DNA of 64,000 nucleotides from Lachnoclostridium sp. An169 (GCF_002160525.1 NZ_NFKT01000011.1:1-64000); one strand, 5' to 3'. Shown: positions 17,547-28,004, numbered from the stretch's first letter. Notes: generated from the letters alone by a model not told the origin. Program-made: numbers and translations.

Positions 17547-18485
17547 ATGAAGATTTATCTTGCCCCTCTTGAGGGGATTACGGGATTTATATACCGCAGG
17601 GCTCTTTTTGAGTGCTTCGGGGGATTTGACAAGTATTTTATACCATTTATCCGGCCCAACCAGAAGGGGCATTTCAGTTCCAGGGAGAAGAAGGATATTT
17701 CCCCGGAAAATAACGCGGGAATGTATGCGGTTCCGCAGATCCTGACAAACAGCGCGGAAGATTTTCTGCGGACGGCGGCAAAGCTGAAGACATACGGATA
17801 CGGGGAAGTGAACCTTAATCTGGGGTGCCCGTCCCGGACGGTTGTGACCAAAGGTCGGGGCGCGGGATTTCTGGCAAAACCGGAGGAACTGGAACGGTTT
17901 CTGGATGAGATCTTTGAAAAATGTCCTCTGGAGATCTCGGTCAAGACGAGACTGGGGATGGAAGATCCGGGGCAGTTTGAGAAAATTCTCGCGATTTACA
18001 ACCGGTTCCCAATGAAAGAGCTGATCATCCATCCGAGGGTACAGAAAGATTTCTATAAGAATACGCCGAATCTGGATGTGTTTGAACAGGCGTTACAGGA
18101 GAGCAGCAGTCCGGTATGCTACAACGGCGATATCTTTACCACCGCAGATTATGAAAAGTTTGCCGCACGGTTCCCGGAGGTGGAATGTATTATGACAGGG
18201 AGAGGAACGCTTGCGGACCCTGCCCTGGCGAGAAAACTCAAAGGGGGAAAGGGAGCGGACAAGGCAGAGCTGAAAAAGTTCCACGACAGGATCTATGCCG
18301 GCTACTGTGAAGAGATGTCCGGCGACCGGACGATCCTCTATAAAATGAAAGAACTGTGGTTCTATCTTGCCCCCATATTTCCCGACAGCAGAAAGTATGC
18401 GAAAAAAATCAGAAAATGTGAGAAGTGCCGGGTATATGAAGAAGTTGTGGAGGAGTTATTCCGAAATGAGAGCCCGGCCTGCTGA
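17547..18485 (+). CDS. tRNA-dihydrouridine synthase
   Basis: A 312-residue flavoenzyme that reduces specific uridines in the tRNA D-loop using NAD(P)H. It has the TIM-barrel start (YLAPLEGITGFIYR), the active-site cysteine in NLNLGCPSRTVV, the substrate-contact motif VKTRLGMED, the histidine region ELIIHPRVQKDFY, and the FMN phosphate-binding segments CYNGDIFT and IMTGRGTLADP. ATG 17547 follows GAAGGAGG. It resembles clostridial Dus proteins and is somewhat divergent from DusA/B/C, so I do not assign a letter. It is monocistronic and ends at a shared bidirectional terminator. Confidence 0.92.
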   Translation: MKIYLAPLEGITGFIYRRALFECFGGFDKYFIPFIRPNQKGHFSSREKKDISPENNAGMYAVPQILTNSAEDFLRTAAKLKTYGYGEVNLNLGCPSRTVVTKGRGAGFLAKPEELERFLDEIFEKCPLEISVKTRLGMEDPGQFEKILAIYNRFPMKELIIHPRVQKDFYKNTPNLDVFEQALQESSSPVCYNGDIFTTADYEKFAARFPEVECIMTGRGTLADPALARKLKGGKGADKAELKKFHDRIYAGYCEEMSGDRTILYKMKELWFYLAPIFPDSRKYAKKIRKCEKCRVYEEVVEELFRNESPAC

Positions 18486-18498
18486 ACAAAACAAAAAT

Positions 18499-18540
18499 AC
18501 CGTCAGGGATACAGCTTATCAGCCTTCCCTGACGGTTCAT
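18499..18540. terminator. Bidirectional terminator between dus and pyrG
   Basis: A perfect 11-bp stem ACCGTCAGGGA (18499-18509) with TCCCTGACGGT (18526-18536), with A-rich sequence on the left and T-rich on the right, between two convergent genes. Confidence 0.85.
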
Positions 18541-18541
18541 T

Positions 18542-20152
18542 TTATCTTTCGTTTTTATTCTTCAGCGCGGCCTCCACAAATCCCTTAAACAGCGGATGCG
18601 GGCGGTTGGGCCTGGATTTCAGTTCCGGGTGCGCCTGTGTGGCGATAAACCACGGATGAGACGGGATCTCGATCATTTCCACAATACGGCTGTCCGGGGA
18701 CAGACCGCACAGAGACATCCCGTTTTTCTCCAGATCTTCCCGGTAGTCATTGTTGACTTCATAGCGGTGGCGGTGGCGTTCGCTGATCTCTTTCGTGCCA
18801 TACAGCTTATAGGCAAGGGAATCTTCCTTGAGTACGCACGGATAGGCGCCCAGGCGGAGCGTTCCCCCGATGTCTTCCACGCCGATCTGATCCGGCATGA
18901 TATGGATAACCGGGTGCGTGGTATCGGGATTCAGTTCCATGCTGTGTGCATCGTTAAATCCGACCACATTCCGGGCAAATTCCACGATGGCAAGCTGCAT
19001 GCCAAGGCAGAGACCGAGGAAAGGAATGTTGTGAGTGCGGGCATATTTGATTGCCTCGATCTTTCCTTCCACACCGCGGTGTCCGAATCCTCCCGGAACA
19101 AGGATTCCGTTTACATCGCCGAACAGTTCATCTGCATTGTCCGGCGTGACGGTCTCGGAATCAATCCATTTGATATTTACTGTAGTGTGGCTGTAGATTC
19201 CACCGTGCTTCAGAGCCTCAACCACACTGATATAGGCGTCGTGGAGCTGAATATACTTTCCTACAAGGGCAACCGTTACTTCCTGAGTCGGGTGACGGAG
19301 ATTTTCCACCATCTCGGTCCAGTCTTTCAGATCCGGCTCCGGACAGTCGAGATGGAGACATTCGCACACCACCTGCGCCAGATGCTCTTTCTCCATTGCC
19401 AGAGGCGCCTCGTACAGATATTCCACATCCAGATTCTGGAGTACATGGTTCGACGGCAGGTTGCAGAACAGGGATATCTTGTCCTTCATGCTCTGGTTCA
19501 GCGGGTATTCGGAACGGCAGACGATGATGTCCGGCTGGATTCCCATGCCCTGAAGTTCCTTTACGCTTGCCTGCGTCGGTTTTGTCTTCATCTCCTGGGA
19601 TGCACGGAGATACGGGATCAGTGTTACGTGGATCAGGATTACATTCTCCCGTCCCCGCTCATGCTGAAACTGACGGATGGATTCCAGAAACGGCTGGCTT
19701 TCGATATCGCCGACAGTACCGCCTACCTCGATGATGGCGATCTCCGTGTCCGTTGCTGCCGGATTGCGGTAAAACCTGCTCTTGATTTCATTGGTAATGT
19801 GCGGGATAACCTGTACGGTCCCTCCGCCGAAATCGCCGCGGCGCTCTTTCTGAAGAACGGACCAGTAGATTTTTCCGGTTGTTACGTTGGAATTCTTGGT
19901 CAGGCTTTCGTCGATAAAACGCTCGTAATGACCAAGATCCAGGTCTGTCTCAGCACCATCGTCCGTGACAAAAACCTCTCCGTGCTGCACCGGATTCATT
20001 GTTCCCGGGTCGATGTTGATATATGGATCGAATTTCTGCATGGTAACCGTGTAGCCGCGCGCTTTCAGAAGCCGTCCGAGAGATGCGGCGGTGATGCCTT
20101 TCCCAAGGCCGGAAACAACGCCTCCGGTAACGAATACATATTTTACTGCCAT
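18542..20152 (-). CDS. pyrG: CTP synthase
   Basis: A 536-residue two-domain enzyme that aminates UTP to CTP with ATP and glutamine. The synthetase domain starts with [20 protein letters not shown]; the C-terminal class I amidotransferase domain has the nucleophile cysteine in [10 protein letters not shown] and the His-Glu pair in [13 protein letters not shown] 20152 is selected: GGAGGAGG lies just upstream and the family starts at this point; a longer frame to 20212 has no support. Fe/NTP-binding residues all look intact. It shares the terminator at 18499-18540 with the convergent gene and follows the DUF1846 gene with a gap of about 105 nt. Confidence 0.96.
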   Translation of the reverse strand: MAVKYVFVTGGVVSGLGKGITAASLGRLLKARGYTVTMQKFDPYINIDPGTMNPVQHGEVFVTDDGAETDLDLGHYERFIDESLTKNSNVTTGKIYWSVLQKERRGDFGGGTVQVIPHITNEIKSRFYRNPAATDTEIAIIEVGGTVGDIESQPFLESIRQFQHERGRENVILIHVTLIPYLRASQEMKTKPTQASVKELQGMGIQPDIIVCRSEYPLNQSMKDKISLFCNLPSNHVLQNLDVEYLYEAPLAMEKEHLAQVVCECLHLDCPEPDLKDWTEMVENLRHPTQEVTVALVGKYIQLHDAYISVVEALKHGGIYSHTTVNIKWIDSETVTPDNADELFGDVNGILVPGGFGHRGVEGKIEAIKYARTHNIPFLGLCLGMQLAIVEFARNVVGFNDAHSMELNPDTTHPVIHIMPDQIGVEDIGGTLRLGAYPCVLKEDSLAYKLYGTKEISERHRHRYEVNNDYREDLEKNGMSLCGLSPDSRIVEMIEIPSHPWFIATQAHPELKSRPNRPHPLFKGFVEAALKNKNER

Positions 20153-20257
20153 AGTGTCTGTCCTCCTCCGTATAGAATCTGTCAAAAAAAATACTTTCCA
20201 AGTATACACCAATCTGACGAAAAAATACAGTATTTTTTTCAGGACATAAATATAAAT

Positions 20258-21736
20258 CTAGTGATAGAGATAATCGTGTTCGTAGACTGCCTCACAGGTA
20301 AGCTGCACTCCGAGTTTCTTGAAAATCTTGATATCCACGTCGGAGAGCAGGACGGAAGTGTGTGCCTGGCAGCCGTTCAGACGGGGAAGCTGGGAGAGCG
20401 CAAGACGCGCCTGAGGGTTGATGGCAGCACTGGCGGACAGGGCGATCAGCACCTCGTCTGTGTGGAGTCTGGGGTTCTTGCTCTTTAAATAGTCCACTTT
20501 CAGCTTCTGGATCGGTTCGATGGACTCCGGCGAGATGATCCGGAGTTCGTGATCCAGCCCGGCAAGTTCTTTCAGCACATTCAGCAGAAGTGCGGCTGAC
20601 GCGCCCAGCAGTTTGGTTGTCTTGCCGGTGATAATCCTGCCGTCATCCAGTTCCATTGCGGCTGCGGGACCGCCGGTCTCCCGGGCACGCTCCAGGGCTT
20701 TCACGGCAACTTTCCGGTCTGCAGTAGTAATTCCCGCCATATTCATAAGAAGCTCGATTTTCTGTGCTTCCCGGTCGGAAGTCTCCCCTTTTACAAGGGC
20801 GTTCAGGGCAGCATAGTAGCGGCGGATAATCTCCTGGCGGGATGCCTCGCGGCAGGCCTCGTCATCGCAGATACATTTCCCTGCCATATTTACCCCCATG
20901 TCTGTGGGAGATTTGTACGGGCTGTTCCCGTAGATCTTCTCGAAAATCGTGTCGAGGACAGGGAAGATCTCCACATCCCGGTTGTAATTGACGGTCGTCT
21001 CACCGTACGCCTCCAGATGGTACGGATCGATCATGTTCACATCGTTGAGATCAGCCGTAGCCGCCTCGTAGGCAAGATTGACCGGATGGCGCAGAGGCAG
21101 ATTCCAGATGGGAAATGTCTCGAACTTCGCATAGCCTGCCCGGATCCCTCTCCTGTGTTCGTGGTAGAGCTGGGAAAGGCAGGTTGCCATCTTACCGCTT
21201 CCAGGTCCCGGAGCCGTGACGATCACGAGCGGCCGGGAAGTCCGGATATAGTCGTTCTTTCCGTAGCCCTCCTCGCTGAGAATCAGAGGAATATTGGACG
21301 GATATCCGGGAATGCTGTAGTGAATGTATACCGGGATCTGCATGTTCTCCAGTTTTTTCTTGAAAAGAAGAGCGCTTTCCTGTCCGGAGAACAGCGTGAT
21401 CACGACGCTTCCAACGAAAAGCCCCTGCCCCCTGTAAGTCTCGATCAGCCGCAGTACATCGGAATCATAGGTGATCCCCAGATCTCCGCGCACTTTATTT
21501 TTCTCGATATCCTTTGCGCTGATCACGATCACGATTTCCGCCTGGCTGCTCAGCTCTTTCAGAAGCCTGAGTTTGCTGTCCGGTGCGAATCCGGGAAGAA
21601 CCCGGGATGCGTGATAATCGTCAAAAAGCTTTCCCCCGAACTCGAGATACAGCTTATTGTCAAACTGATTAATCCGGTTGCGGATATGTTCGGACTGCAT
21701 TTTCAAGTACTTTTCATTGTCAAAGCCAATTTTCAT
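20258..21736 (-). CDS. DUF1846 domain-containing protein
   Basis: A 492-residue cytoplasmic protein matching the DUF1846 family, widespread in Clostridia, lactobacilli and streptococci. Recognisable parts: the N-terminal KIGFDNEKYLKMQSEHIRNR, a central ATP/GTP-like loop VTAPGPGSGKMATCLSQLY, and DPYHLEAYGE. Structures of the family exist, but its biochemical role is not settled to my knowledge. ATG 21736 is preferred over an upstream in-frame ATG because GGGGG lies just before it and the family begins MKIGFD. It is divergent from ftsH, with the two promoters in the short gap, and precedes pyrG on the same strand. Confidence 0.85.
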   Translation of the reverse strand: MKIGFDNEKYLKMQSEHIRNRINQFDNKLYLEFGGKLFDDYHASRVLPGFAPDSKLRLLKELSSQAEIVIVISAKDIEKNKVRGDLGITYDSDVLRLIETYRGQGLFVGSVVITLFSGQESALLFKKKLENMQIPVYIHYSIPGYPSNIPLILSEEGYGKNDYIRTSRPLVIVTAPGPGSGKMATCLSQLYHEHRRGIRAGYAKFETFPIWNLPLRHPVNLAYEAATADLNDVNMIDPYHLEAYGETTVNYNRDVEIFPVLDTIFEKIYGNSPYKSPTDMGVNMAGKCICDDEACREASRQEIIRRYYAALNALVKGETSDREAQKIELLMNMAGITTADRKVAVKALERARETGGPAAAMELDDGRIITGKTTKLLGASAALLLNVLKELAGLDHELRIISPESIEPIQKLKVDYLKSKNPRLHTDEVLIALSASAAINPQARLALSQLPRLNGCQAHTSVLLSDVDIKIFKKLGVQLTCEAVYEHDYLYH

Positions 21737-21771
21737 TTTTGAACCCCCATTAAACGACATATTTCGTAACC

Positions 21772-21801
21772 AGTATACTATAAAAAGTCATGGATTTACA
21801 A
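21772..21801 (-). promoter_or_regulatory. Promoter of the DUF1846 gene
   Basis: On the minus strand TTGTAA (21801-21796), 18-nt spacer, TATACT (21777-21772), about 35 nt before the start codon. Confidence 0.5.
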
Positions 21802-21820
21802 TATTTTCATAATCTTTTTA

Positions 21821-21849
21821 TTGATTTATGGAAAACTGATACTTATAAT
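21821..21849 (+). promoter_or_regulatory. Promoter of ftsH
   Basis: TTGATT (21821-21826), 17-nt spacer, perfect TATAAT (21844-21849). It lies before ATG 21878 and inside an in-frame upstream extension, so it supports the ATG at 21878. Confidence 0.7.
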
Positions 21850-21877
21850 GGTAATAGTTGATTTTAGGAGGAAAAGG

Positions 21878-23992
21878 ATGGATAACCAGAATAATAGAGA
21901 TAACAATTCCAACAATAACCGGCAGGGTTGGGGGATTATCCTTTTTACAACACTGTTGGTCACTTTTGTTGTGATGGCGCTGTATTCCATGATGCAGGGA
22001 TCAAGCCCGGAGGAGATTACCTACGACAGGTTCCTTGAACTTGTAGAGGACGGAGATGTGCAGTCCGTCGAACTTGGGAGCAACAGAATCCTGATTACAC
22101 TGACGGATGAGGCGAGGCAGGAGCTTATGGGAAGCAGTCTCCCCTCCGGCAACAGCAGCATTATGAACCGTTTTCAGTCACAGCAGTCTTCCGGGAATAC
22201 AGATTCAGATTCGGACCGGCAGCCGGATTATTATACCGGATATGTAAGCGATGACACTCTTGCGCAGCGTCTGGACGATGCGGGCGTTGAGTTCAAGGGA
22301 ACAGTGCCGGATACGGCCGGATCGATATTTTTCGAGCTGATGGTAACGCTTGTGCTCCCGGTTGTGCTTTTCGGACTGCTCTTTATGTTCGTCATGCGCA
22401 AGATGTCCAAGGGCGGCGGCATGATGGGAATCGGAAAGAGCAACGCCAAGGTCTATATGGAGAAGGAGACAGGCGTGACATTCCAGGATGTTGCAGGTCA
22501 GGATGAGGCCAAGGAATCCCTGCAGGAGGTTGTTGACTTCCTGCACAATCCGGGGAAATATACGGGGATCGGTGCAAAGCTTCCTAAGGGGGCGCTTCTT
22601 GTGGGACCTCCGGGAACCGGAAAGACGCTGCTCGCCAAAGCTGTTGCGGGTGAGGCGAAGGTTCCGTTCTTCTCCCTGTCCGGTTCGGCGTTTGTCGAGA
22701 TGTATGTCGGCGTGGGAGCTTCCCGTGTCCGTGACCTGTTCAAGCAGGCGCAGCAGATGGCGCCGTGTATTGTCTTTATCGACGAGATTGACGCGATCGG
22801 AAAGACCCGTGATACGATGATGGGCGGAAACGATGAGCGGGAGCAGACGCTCAACCAGCTTCTGGCGGAGATGGATGGATTTGACACGAACAAGGGGCTC
22901 CTGATCCTCGCGGCCACCAACCGTCCGGAAGTATTGGATCCGGCGCTTCTTCGTCCGGGACGTTTCGACCGGCGGATCATTGTGGACAAGCCGGATTTGA
23001 AGGGCAGGATTGATGTCCTGAAGGTACATGCAAAAGATGTAAAGATGGATGAGAGCGTGGATCTGGAGGCAATCGCTCTGGCAACATCCGGAGCAGTCGG
23101 TTCGGATCTTGCCAATATGATCAACGAGGCCGCCATCAATGCCGTGAAGAACGGCAGGCATGTGGTCAGCCAGAAGGATCTCTTTGAAGCCGTGGAAGTG
23201 GTTCTTGTAGGAAAAGAGAAGAAGGACCGTATCATGAGCAAGGAGGAGCGCAGGATTGTCTCTTATCATGAAGTAGGCCATGCGCTTGTGACCGCGCTCC
23301 AGAAAAATACGGAACCGGTACAGAAGATTACCATCGTGCCGAGGACCATGGGGGCTCTGGGGTATGTGATGCAGACGCCGGAGGAAGAGAAGTTCCTCAA
23401 CACAAAAAAGGAACTGGAAGCCATGATCGTGGTTGCCCTGGGAGGCCGTGCAGCGGAGGAAATCGTATTTGACACTGTGACCACAGGCGCTGCAAACGAT
23501 ATCGAGCAGGCCACCAAGATTGCAAGGGCGATGATTACCCAGTACGGTATGTCCGAGCGGTTTGGCCTGATGGGGCTTGAGTCTATCCAGAACCGCTATC
23601 TGGACGGGCGTGCAGTCCTGAACTGCGGAGACGCTACAGCCGGAGAGATCGATGAAGAAGTTATGAAGATGCTCAAGGCTGCCTATGAGGAGGCCAAGCG
23701 GCTCCTTGAGGCGAACCGGGAAGCACTTGACAAGATCGCCGCTTTCCTGATTGAGAAGGAGACCATCACCGGCAAGGAATTCATGAAGATCTTCCGCGAG
23801 GTGAAAGGAATCCCGGAGCCGGAAGAAGGCGCAGAGACCGAGGAGAAGAAGTCATCCAGAATCGCCATGAAGCCGGTGGAGGAGCATGCGGACAGCCCAG
23901 CAGAGAATCCGGTGGGAGAGCATGCGGACAGCCCAACAGAGAATCCGGTGGGAGAGCATGCGGACAGCCCAGCAGAGGCTCCGGCGGAATAA
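21878..23992 (+). CDS. ftsH: ATP-dependent zinc metalloprotease FtsH
   Basis: A 704-residue membrane AAA+ protease that degrades misfolded membrane proteins and regulatory proteins. N-terminal membrane helix at about 17-38, an extracytoplasmic domain, a second helix at about 148-172, then the AAA domain with Walker A GPPGTGKT, Walker [13 protein letters not shown] and the second region of homology [19 protein letters not shown]. The zinc site is HEVGH (464-468) instead of the usual HEAGH; metal ligands are kept. The C-terminus carries three copies of a 12-residue repeat ([12 protein letters not shown], 36-bp DNA period, 23882-23989). ATG 21878 follows TAGGAGGA. It ends at a terminator before uvrC. 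Confidence 0.96.
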   Translation: MDNQNNRDNNSNNNRQGWGIILFTTLLVTFVVMALYSMMQGSSPEEITYDRFLELVEDGDVQSVELGSNRILITLTDEARQELMGSSLPSGNSSIMNRFQSQQSSGNTDSDSDRQPDYYTGYVSDDTLAQRLDDAGVEFKGTVPDTAGSIFFELMVTLVLPVVLFGLLFMFVMRKMSKGGGMMGIGKSNAKVYMEKETGVTFQDVAGQDEAKESLQEVVDFLHNPGKYTGIGAKLPKGALLVGPPGTGKTLLAKAVAGEAKVPFFSLSGSAFVEMYVGVGASRVRDLFKQAQQMAPCIVFIDEIDAIGKTRDTMMGGNDEREQTLNQLLAEMDGFDTNKGLLILAATNRPEVLDPALLRPGRFDRRIIVDKPDLKGRIDVLKVHAKDVKMDESVDLEAIALATSGAVGSDLANMINEAAINAVKNGRHVVSQKDLFEAVEVVLVGKEKKDRIMSKEERRIVSYHEVGHALVTALQKNTEPVQKITIVPRTMGALGYVMQTPEEEKFLNTKKELEAMIVVALGGRAAEEIVFDTVTTGAANDIEQATKIARAMITQYGMSERFGLMGLESIQNRYLDGRAVLNCGDATAGEIDEEVMKMLKAAYEEAKRLLEANREALDKIAAFLIEKETITGKEFMKIFREVKGIPEPEEGAETEEKKSSRIAMKPVEEHADSPAENPVGEHADSPTENPVGEHADSPAEAPAE
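23882..23989 (+). repeat. 36-bp tandem repeat in the 3' end of ftsH
   Basis: Three units, starting at 23882, 23918 and 23954, each beginning GAGCATGCGGACAGCCCA. The first two are almost identical over 36 nt; the third is truncated and diverged at its end. They encode the acidic 12-residue repeats in the cytoplasmic tail. Confidence 0.9.
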
Positions 23993-24019
23993 AACAGCAG
24001 CAGAAAAGAAAACAGGAAG

Positions 24020-24061
24020 ATGTCCCGGAAACCGGTAGAGACGGCTCCGGGATATTTTTTT
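24020..24061 (+). terminator. Terminator of ftsH
   Basis: TCCCGGA (24023-24029) pairs with TCCGGGA (24046-24052), with extra CCG/CGG pairs inside, followed by a T run. Confidence 0.8.
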
Positions 24062-24086
24062 GTGCCGGAACAGCCGAAATATGTTC

Positions 24087-24115
24087 TTGTCCTTTCGTGC
24101 CGGAACAAGTATAAT
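24087..24115 (+). promoter_or_regulatory. Promoter of uvrC (probable leaderless start)
   Basis: TTGTCC (24087-24092), 17-nt spacer, perfect TATAAT (24110-24115). The expected transcription start, 6-8 nt further, coincides with the ATG codon at 24123. An 11-bp direct repeat GTGCCGGAACA occurs at 24062-24072 and 24097-24107, flanking the -35. Confidence 0.55.
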
Positions 24116-24122
24116 AATGACT

Positions 24123-25973
24123 ATGGAAACGAATAATTTTGATATACAGGAAGAATTGAAAAAGCTCCCGGGCAGACCGGGGGTTTATATTATGCATGAC
24201 GAGAAGGATAATATTATCTATGTGGGAAAGGCGATAAGCCTGAAGAACCGTGTCAGACAGTATTTCCAGACGAGCAGGAACAAAGGGGTAAAGATCGAGC
24301 AGATGGTCACGCATATCCGCCGCTTTGAATATATTGTGACGGATTCTGAACTGGAGGCTCTTGTCCTGGAATGCAACCTGATCAAGGAGCACCGTCCGAA
24401 ATATAATACAATGCTCATGGACGACAAGACCTATCCTTTCATCAAGGTTACGACCAATGAAGATTTTCCGAGGATATTTATGACCAGGAAGATGCTCAAG
24501 GACAAGGCAAAATATTACGGCCCGTATACAAGTTCCCAGGCAGTCCGTGACACCATTGATCTGATCCACAAGCTTTATCATGTGCGGAGCTGCAACCGGA
24601 ATCTGCCGAAAGATATCGGAAAGGAGCGACCCTGCCTGAACTATCATATCCGGCAGTGTGATGCGCCGTGCCAGGGTTACATTTCCAAGGAAGAATACGG
24701 GGAGTCCATCAGTGAGGTGCTCCGCTTTCTGAACGGAAACTATGACATTCTCCTGAAAGATCTGGAAGAGAAGATGAACGCGGCGTCGGAAGCCCTGGAA
24801 TTTGAGAAGGCAATCGAGTACAGAGAACTGATTTCCAGTGTAAAAAAAGTGGCGCAGAAGCAGAAGATTACTGATTCCAGCGGTGAGGACAGAGATGTTC
24901 TGGCGGTTGCCTCCGGGGAGGAAGATGCGGTTGTACAGGTATTTTTTATCCGCGGCGGAAGACTTATCGGGAGAGACCACTTCTATCTGCGTATCTCGAA
25001 GGATGAAGACAAATCATCGATTCTGGACAGTTTTATCAAACAGTACTATGCCGGGACACCCTATATTCCGGGGGAGCTGATGCTGCAGGAGGAAGTGGAG
25101 GAACACGAGCTTCTGGAGACATGGCTTACGGCAAAGAGGGGGCAAAAAGTAGTGATCCGCGTCCCCAAAAAAGGTACAAAGGAAAAACTGGTGGAACTGG
25201 CGGCGGACAACGCCGCGCTTGTCCTGAGCAAGGACAAGGAGCGCTTAAAGCGCGAGGAGGGACGGACGATCGGCGCTGTGAAGGAGATTGCCGCGCTTCT
25301 CGGGCTGGATGAGATAACACGGATGGAGGCATATGATATCTCTAATACAAATGGCTTCGAGTCCGTGGGATCCATGGTCGTCTATGAGCGCGGCAGGCCC
25401 AAGCGCAATGACTACAGAAAATTCAAGATCAAGGGAATCAAAGGCGCAGATGATTACGGAAGCATGGGAGAGGTGTTGACGCGCCGTTTCACCCACGGTC
25501 TGAAAGAACGCCAGGAAAATAAAGAACTTGGAAAGTTTACGGTGTTTCCGGATCTGATTCTCATGGATGGAGGAAAGGGGCAGGTCAATGTTGCCCTGGA
25601 AGTCCTTGACACCCTGCATCTTGACATCCCGGTGTGCGGCATGGTAAAAGATGACTACCACCGGACGAGGGGACTTTATTATCACAACGTGGAAATCCCC
25701 ATTGACAAGAACTCTGAAGCATTCCGGCTGATTACCCGGATCCAGGACGAAGCGCACCGCTTCGCCATAGAGTACCACCGGCAGCTCAGGGGAAAAGGGC
25801 AGGTACATTCCATTCTGGATGATATCGACGGAATCGGACCGGCCAGAAGAAAAGCGCTGATGCGCCATTACATGAGTCTGGACGCCATCCGGAACGCTAC
25901 GGTAGAAGAATTAAAAGAAATTCCATCCATGAATGAAAAAGCAGCCGAAGCTGTCTATAAATTTTTTCATTAG
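24123..25973 (+). CDS. uvrC: Excinuclease ABC subunit C
   Basis: A 616-residue nucleotide excision repair nuclease that makes both incisions around a DNA lesion after loading by UvrAB. Domains in order: GIY-YIG nuclease ([25 protein letters not shown]), a zinc/cysteine region ([13 protein letters not shown]), UVR motif (about 205-240, [13 protein letters not shown]), the RNase H-like endonuclease ([17 protein letters not shown]) and a C-terminal helix-hairpin-helix pair ([13 protein letters not shown]). No Shine-Dalgarno sequence precedes either ATG 24117 or ATG 24123, and the -10 box ends at 24115, so the mRNA probably starts at the codon of METNNF, which I take as the start. Confidence 0.93.
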   Translation: METNNFDIQEELKKLPGRPGVYIMHDEKDNIIYVGKAISLKNRVRQYFQTSRNKGVKIEQMVTHIRRFEYIVTDSELEALVLECNLIKEHRPKYNTMLMDDKTYPFIKVTTNEDFPRIFMTRKMLKDKAKYYGPYTSSQAVRDTIDLIHKLYHVRSCNRNLPKDIGKERPCLNYHIRQCDAPCQGYISKEEYGESISEVLRFLNGNYDILLKDLEEKMNAASEALEFEKAIEYRELISSVKKVAQKQKITDSSGEDRDVLAVASGEEDAVVQVFFIRGGRLIGRDHFYLRISKDEDKSSILDSFIKQYYAGTPYIPGELMLQEEVEEHELLETWLTAKRGQKVVIRVPKKGTKEKLVELAADNAALVLSKDKERLKREEGRTIGAVKEIAALLGLDEITRMEAYDISNTNGFESVGSMVVYERGRPKRNDYRKFKIKGIKGADDYGSMGEVLTRRFTHGLKERQENKELGKFTVFPDLILMDGGKGQVNVALEVLDTLHLDIPVCGMVKDDYHRTRGLYYHNVEIPIDKNSEAFRLITRIQDEAHRFAIEYHRQLRGKGQVHSILDDIDGIGPARRKALMRHYMSLDAIRNATVEELKEIPSMNEKAAEAVYKFFH

Positions 25974-25975
25974 TA

Positions 25976-25984
25976 TGATATAAT
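25976..25984 (+). promoter_or_regulatory. Extended -10 promoter of hprK
   Basis: TGATATAAT at 25976-25984 is an extended -10 element; no good -35 is seen at the proper distance. It lies 38 nt before the hprK start, just after the uvrC stop. Confidence 0.45.
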
Positions 25985-26022
25985 AATACAATCTGGGTAC
26001 ACAGTAACGAAAGGAGAAAGTA

Positions 26023-26955
26023 ATGGAACATGGGATTAAACTGAAAGAAATTGTAGAAAAGATGGATCTGAAAAATCTGACGCCGGAAGTCGATATGACA
26101 GAGCGTGAGGTAAACGTACCGGATATCAACCGTCCGGCACTTCAGCTTACCGGATATTTTGATCATTTTGACTCCGAGAGAGTTCAGATCATCGGATTTG
26201 TAGAATATACGTATCTGCAGACACTGACGTATGATGAGAAGATGAAGATGTATGACACCTTTCTTTCTCACCCCATTCCGTGCGTGATCTTCTGCAGGAA
26301 TCTAGAGCCGGAGCCAGAGCTGCTTGAAAAGGCGGTACAACAGAATATTCCGATCTTCCGTACGGCAAAGCAGACATCTGATTTTATGGCGGAGATTATC
26401 CGCTGGATGAATGTAAAGCTTGCCCCCTGCATTTCGATTCACGGCGTACTCGTGGATGTATACGGCGTCGGCGTTCTGATCATGGGCGAGAGCGGTATCG
26501 GAAAGAGTGAGGCGGCACTGGAGCTGATCAAGAGAGGACACCGTCTCGTGACGGACGACGTGGTGGAGATCCGGAAAGTCAGCGACGATACGCTGGTCGG
26601 TTCTGCACCGGATATTACAAGGCACTTTATCGAGCTTCGCGGCATCGGCATCGTGGATGTGAAGTCCATGTTCGGTGTGCAGAGCGTCAGGGAGACACAG
26701 AATATCGATCTGGTTATCACACTGGAAGACTGGAGCCGTGAAAAAGAATATGACAGGCTCGGACTTGAGGAAGAATACACAGAATTCCTCGGAAACAAGG
26801 TTGTGTGCCACAGTATTCCGATCCGTCCGGGAAGAAATCTTGCAATTATCGTAGAGTCTGCAGCGGTCAACCACAGACAGAAACAGATGGGATACAATGC
26901 CGCACAGGAACTCTACAAGCGGGTTCAGGAAAACCTCGCAAAAAGAAAAGGCTAA
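26023..26955 (+). CDS. hprK: HPr kinase/phosphorylase
   Basis: A 310-residue bifunctional enzyme that phosphorylates and dephosphorylates Ser46 of HPr, the central sensor of carbon catabolite repression in Firmicutes. N-terminal domain about 1-130; C-terminal kinase domain with P-loop GESGIGKSE and the HprK signature IELRGIGIVDVKSMFG. DDVVEIRK and RPGRNLAIIVE are further conserved blocks. ATG 26023 follows AAAGGAG. It is followed after 19 nt by glucokinase, a sensible pair: glycolytic flux sensing and glucose phosphorylation. Confidence 0.96.
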   Translation: MEHGIKLKEIVEKMDLKNLTPEVDMTEREVNVPDINRPALQLTGYFDHFDSERVQIIGFVEYTYLQTLTYDEKMKMYDTFLSHPIPCVIFCRNLEPEPELLEKAVQQNIPIFRTAKQTSDFMAEIIRWMNVKLAPCISIHGVLVDVYGVGVLIMGESGIGKSEAALELIKRGHRLVTDDVVEIRKVSDDTLVGSAPDITRHFIELRGIGIVDVKSMFGVQSVRETQNIDLVITLEDWSREKEYDRLGLEEEYTEFLGNKVVCHSIPIRPGRNLAIIVESAAVNHRQKQMGYNAAQELYKRVQENLAKRKG

Positions 26956-26974
26956 AGGGAGAGGAGAAAGTGTT

Positions 26975-27910
26975 ATGAAGTACTGTTTTGGTGTGGATAT
27001 CGGAGGGACAACCGTAAAGATGGGCTTGTTCGAGTCGGAAGGAAAGATCCTTGACAAGTGGGAGATTACCACGGACACATCCCGTGAAGGCCAGGCGATT
27101 CTGCCGGATATTGCAGCTTCGATCGAGAAGAAGACAGAAGAGCACCATCTGAGCAGAGAGGACATTCTTGGCGTAGGCGTAGGCGTGCCGGCTCCGGTGA
27201 CATCGGCGGGCATCGTAAACGGAAGTGCCAATCTCGGCTGGAAATATAAAGAAGTGAAAAGAGAGATGGAAGAACTCACAGGATTCCGCGCAGAAATCGG
27301 AAATGATGCGAATGTGGCCGCTCTCGGAGAGATGTGGAAAGGCGGCGGAGCCGGAAGAAAGAATATCGTCATGGTAACGCTTGGAACCGGAGTAGGCGGC
27401 GGAGTTATCATTGACGGGAAGATTCTTGTCGGCCAGAACGGCGCGGGCGGAGAGATCGGACATCTCTGCGTGAACTATGAGGAGACGGATACGTGCGGAT
27501 GCGGAAACAGGGGATGCCTGGAACAGTATGCTTCCGCAACCGGAATCGTACGTCTGGCAAAGAAAAAACTGGGAGAAGAACTTCGTCCTACAACACTGAA
27601 AAAGGAAGACATCACGGCAAAAGCTGTATTCGATGCCGTAAAAGCAGGAGATGAGACTGCCAGAGAGATCGCTGTGGAATTTGGAAAATATCTCGGATAT
27701 GCTCTTGCGAATATTGCGGTTGTGACGGACCCGGATGCATTCGTTATCGGCGGAGGGGTGTCGAAAGCGGGCGAGGTGCTGATACCTTTTATCAGAGAAC
27801 CTTATATGGAAAAAGCATTCTTCGCAAATAAGAAAGTGGACTTTGTCCTGGCAACTCTCGGGAATGACGCGGGAATCTGCGGAGCGGCAAAACTGGTGCT
27901 GGATGCGTAA
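26975..27910 (+). CDS. glcK: ROK-family glucokinase
   Basis: A 311-residue sugar kinase that phosphorylates glucose with ATP. N-terminal phosphate loop FGVDIGGTTVKMGLF; ROK signature GTGVGGGVIIDGKIL; catalytic Asp in EIGNDANVAALGE; zinc-binding cysteines in CGCGNRGCLEQYAS; HLC nearby (GHLC) completes the metal site. ATG 26975 follows GAGGAG, an earlier in-frame start lies in hprK. Likely cotranscribed with hprK. There is no DNA-binding domain, so it is the kinase type of ROK protein and not a repressor. Confidence 0.93.
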   Translation: MKYCFGVDIGGTTVKMGLFESEGKILDKWEITTDTSREGQAILPDIAASIEKKTEEHHLSREDILGVGVGVPAPVTSAGIVNGSANLGWKYKEVKREMEELTGFRAEIGNDANVAALGEMWKGGGAGRKNIVMVTLGTGVGGGVIIDGKILVGQNGAGGEIGHLCVNYEETDTCGCGNRGCLEQYASATGIVRLAKKKLGEELRPTTLKKEDITAKAVFDAVKAGDETAREIAVEFGKYLGYALANIAVVTDPDAFVIGGGVSKAGEVLIPFIREPYMEKAFFANKKVDFVLATLGNDAGICGAAKLVLDA

Positions 27911-27964
27911 ATGCCGGCCCCTGCAGCGAAAATGGAAAGAATACGATAAAATGTAATAAAAAGA

Positions 27965-28004
27965 AAAGGAACCGACTGTTTTTGAAGGTCGGTTCCTTTT
28001 TTTA
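27965..28004. terminator. Terminator of hprK-glcK
   Basis: A 12-bp stem AAAGGAACCGAC (27965-27976) with GTCGGTTCCTTT (27988-27999) and T run; A-rich on the other side, so it can also end the convergent penicillin-binding protein gene. A smaller dyad GGGAGTG/CACTCCC lies at 28028-28043. Confidence 0.88.

Noticed and set aside
18596..20488. Long open frame (630 codons) on the plus strand over pyrG
   Set aside because: Antisense to pyrG with low-quality composition (many His/Arg/Val) and no family similarity; shadow frame.
24060..24125. SOS box (LexA) before uvrC
   Set aside because: GAAC and GTTC are present but 11 nt apart instead of 4; not a LexA site by the Gram-positive consensus.
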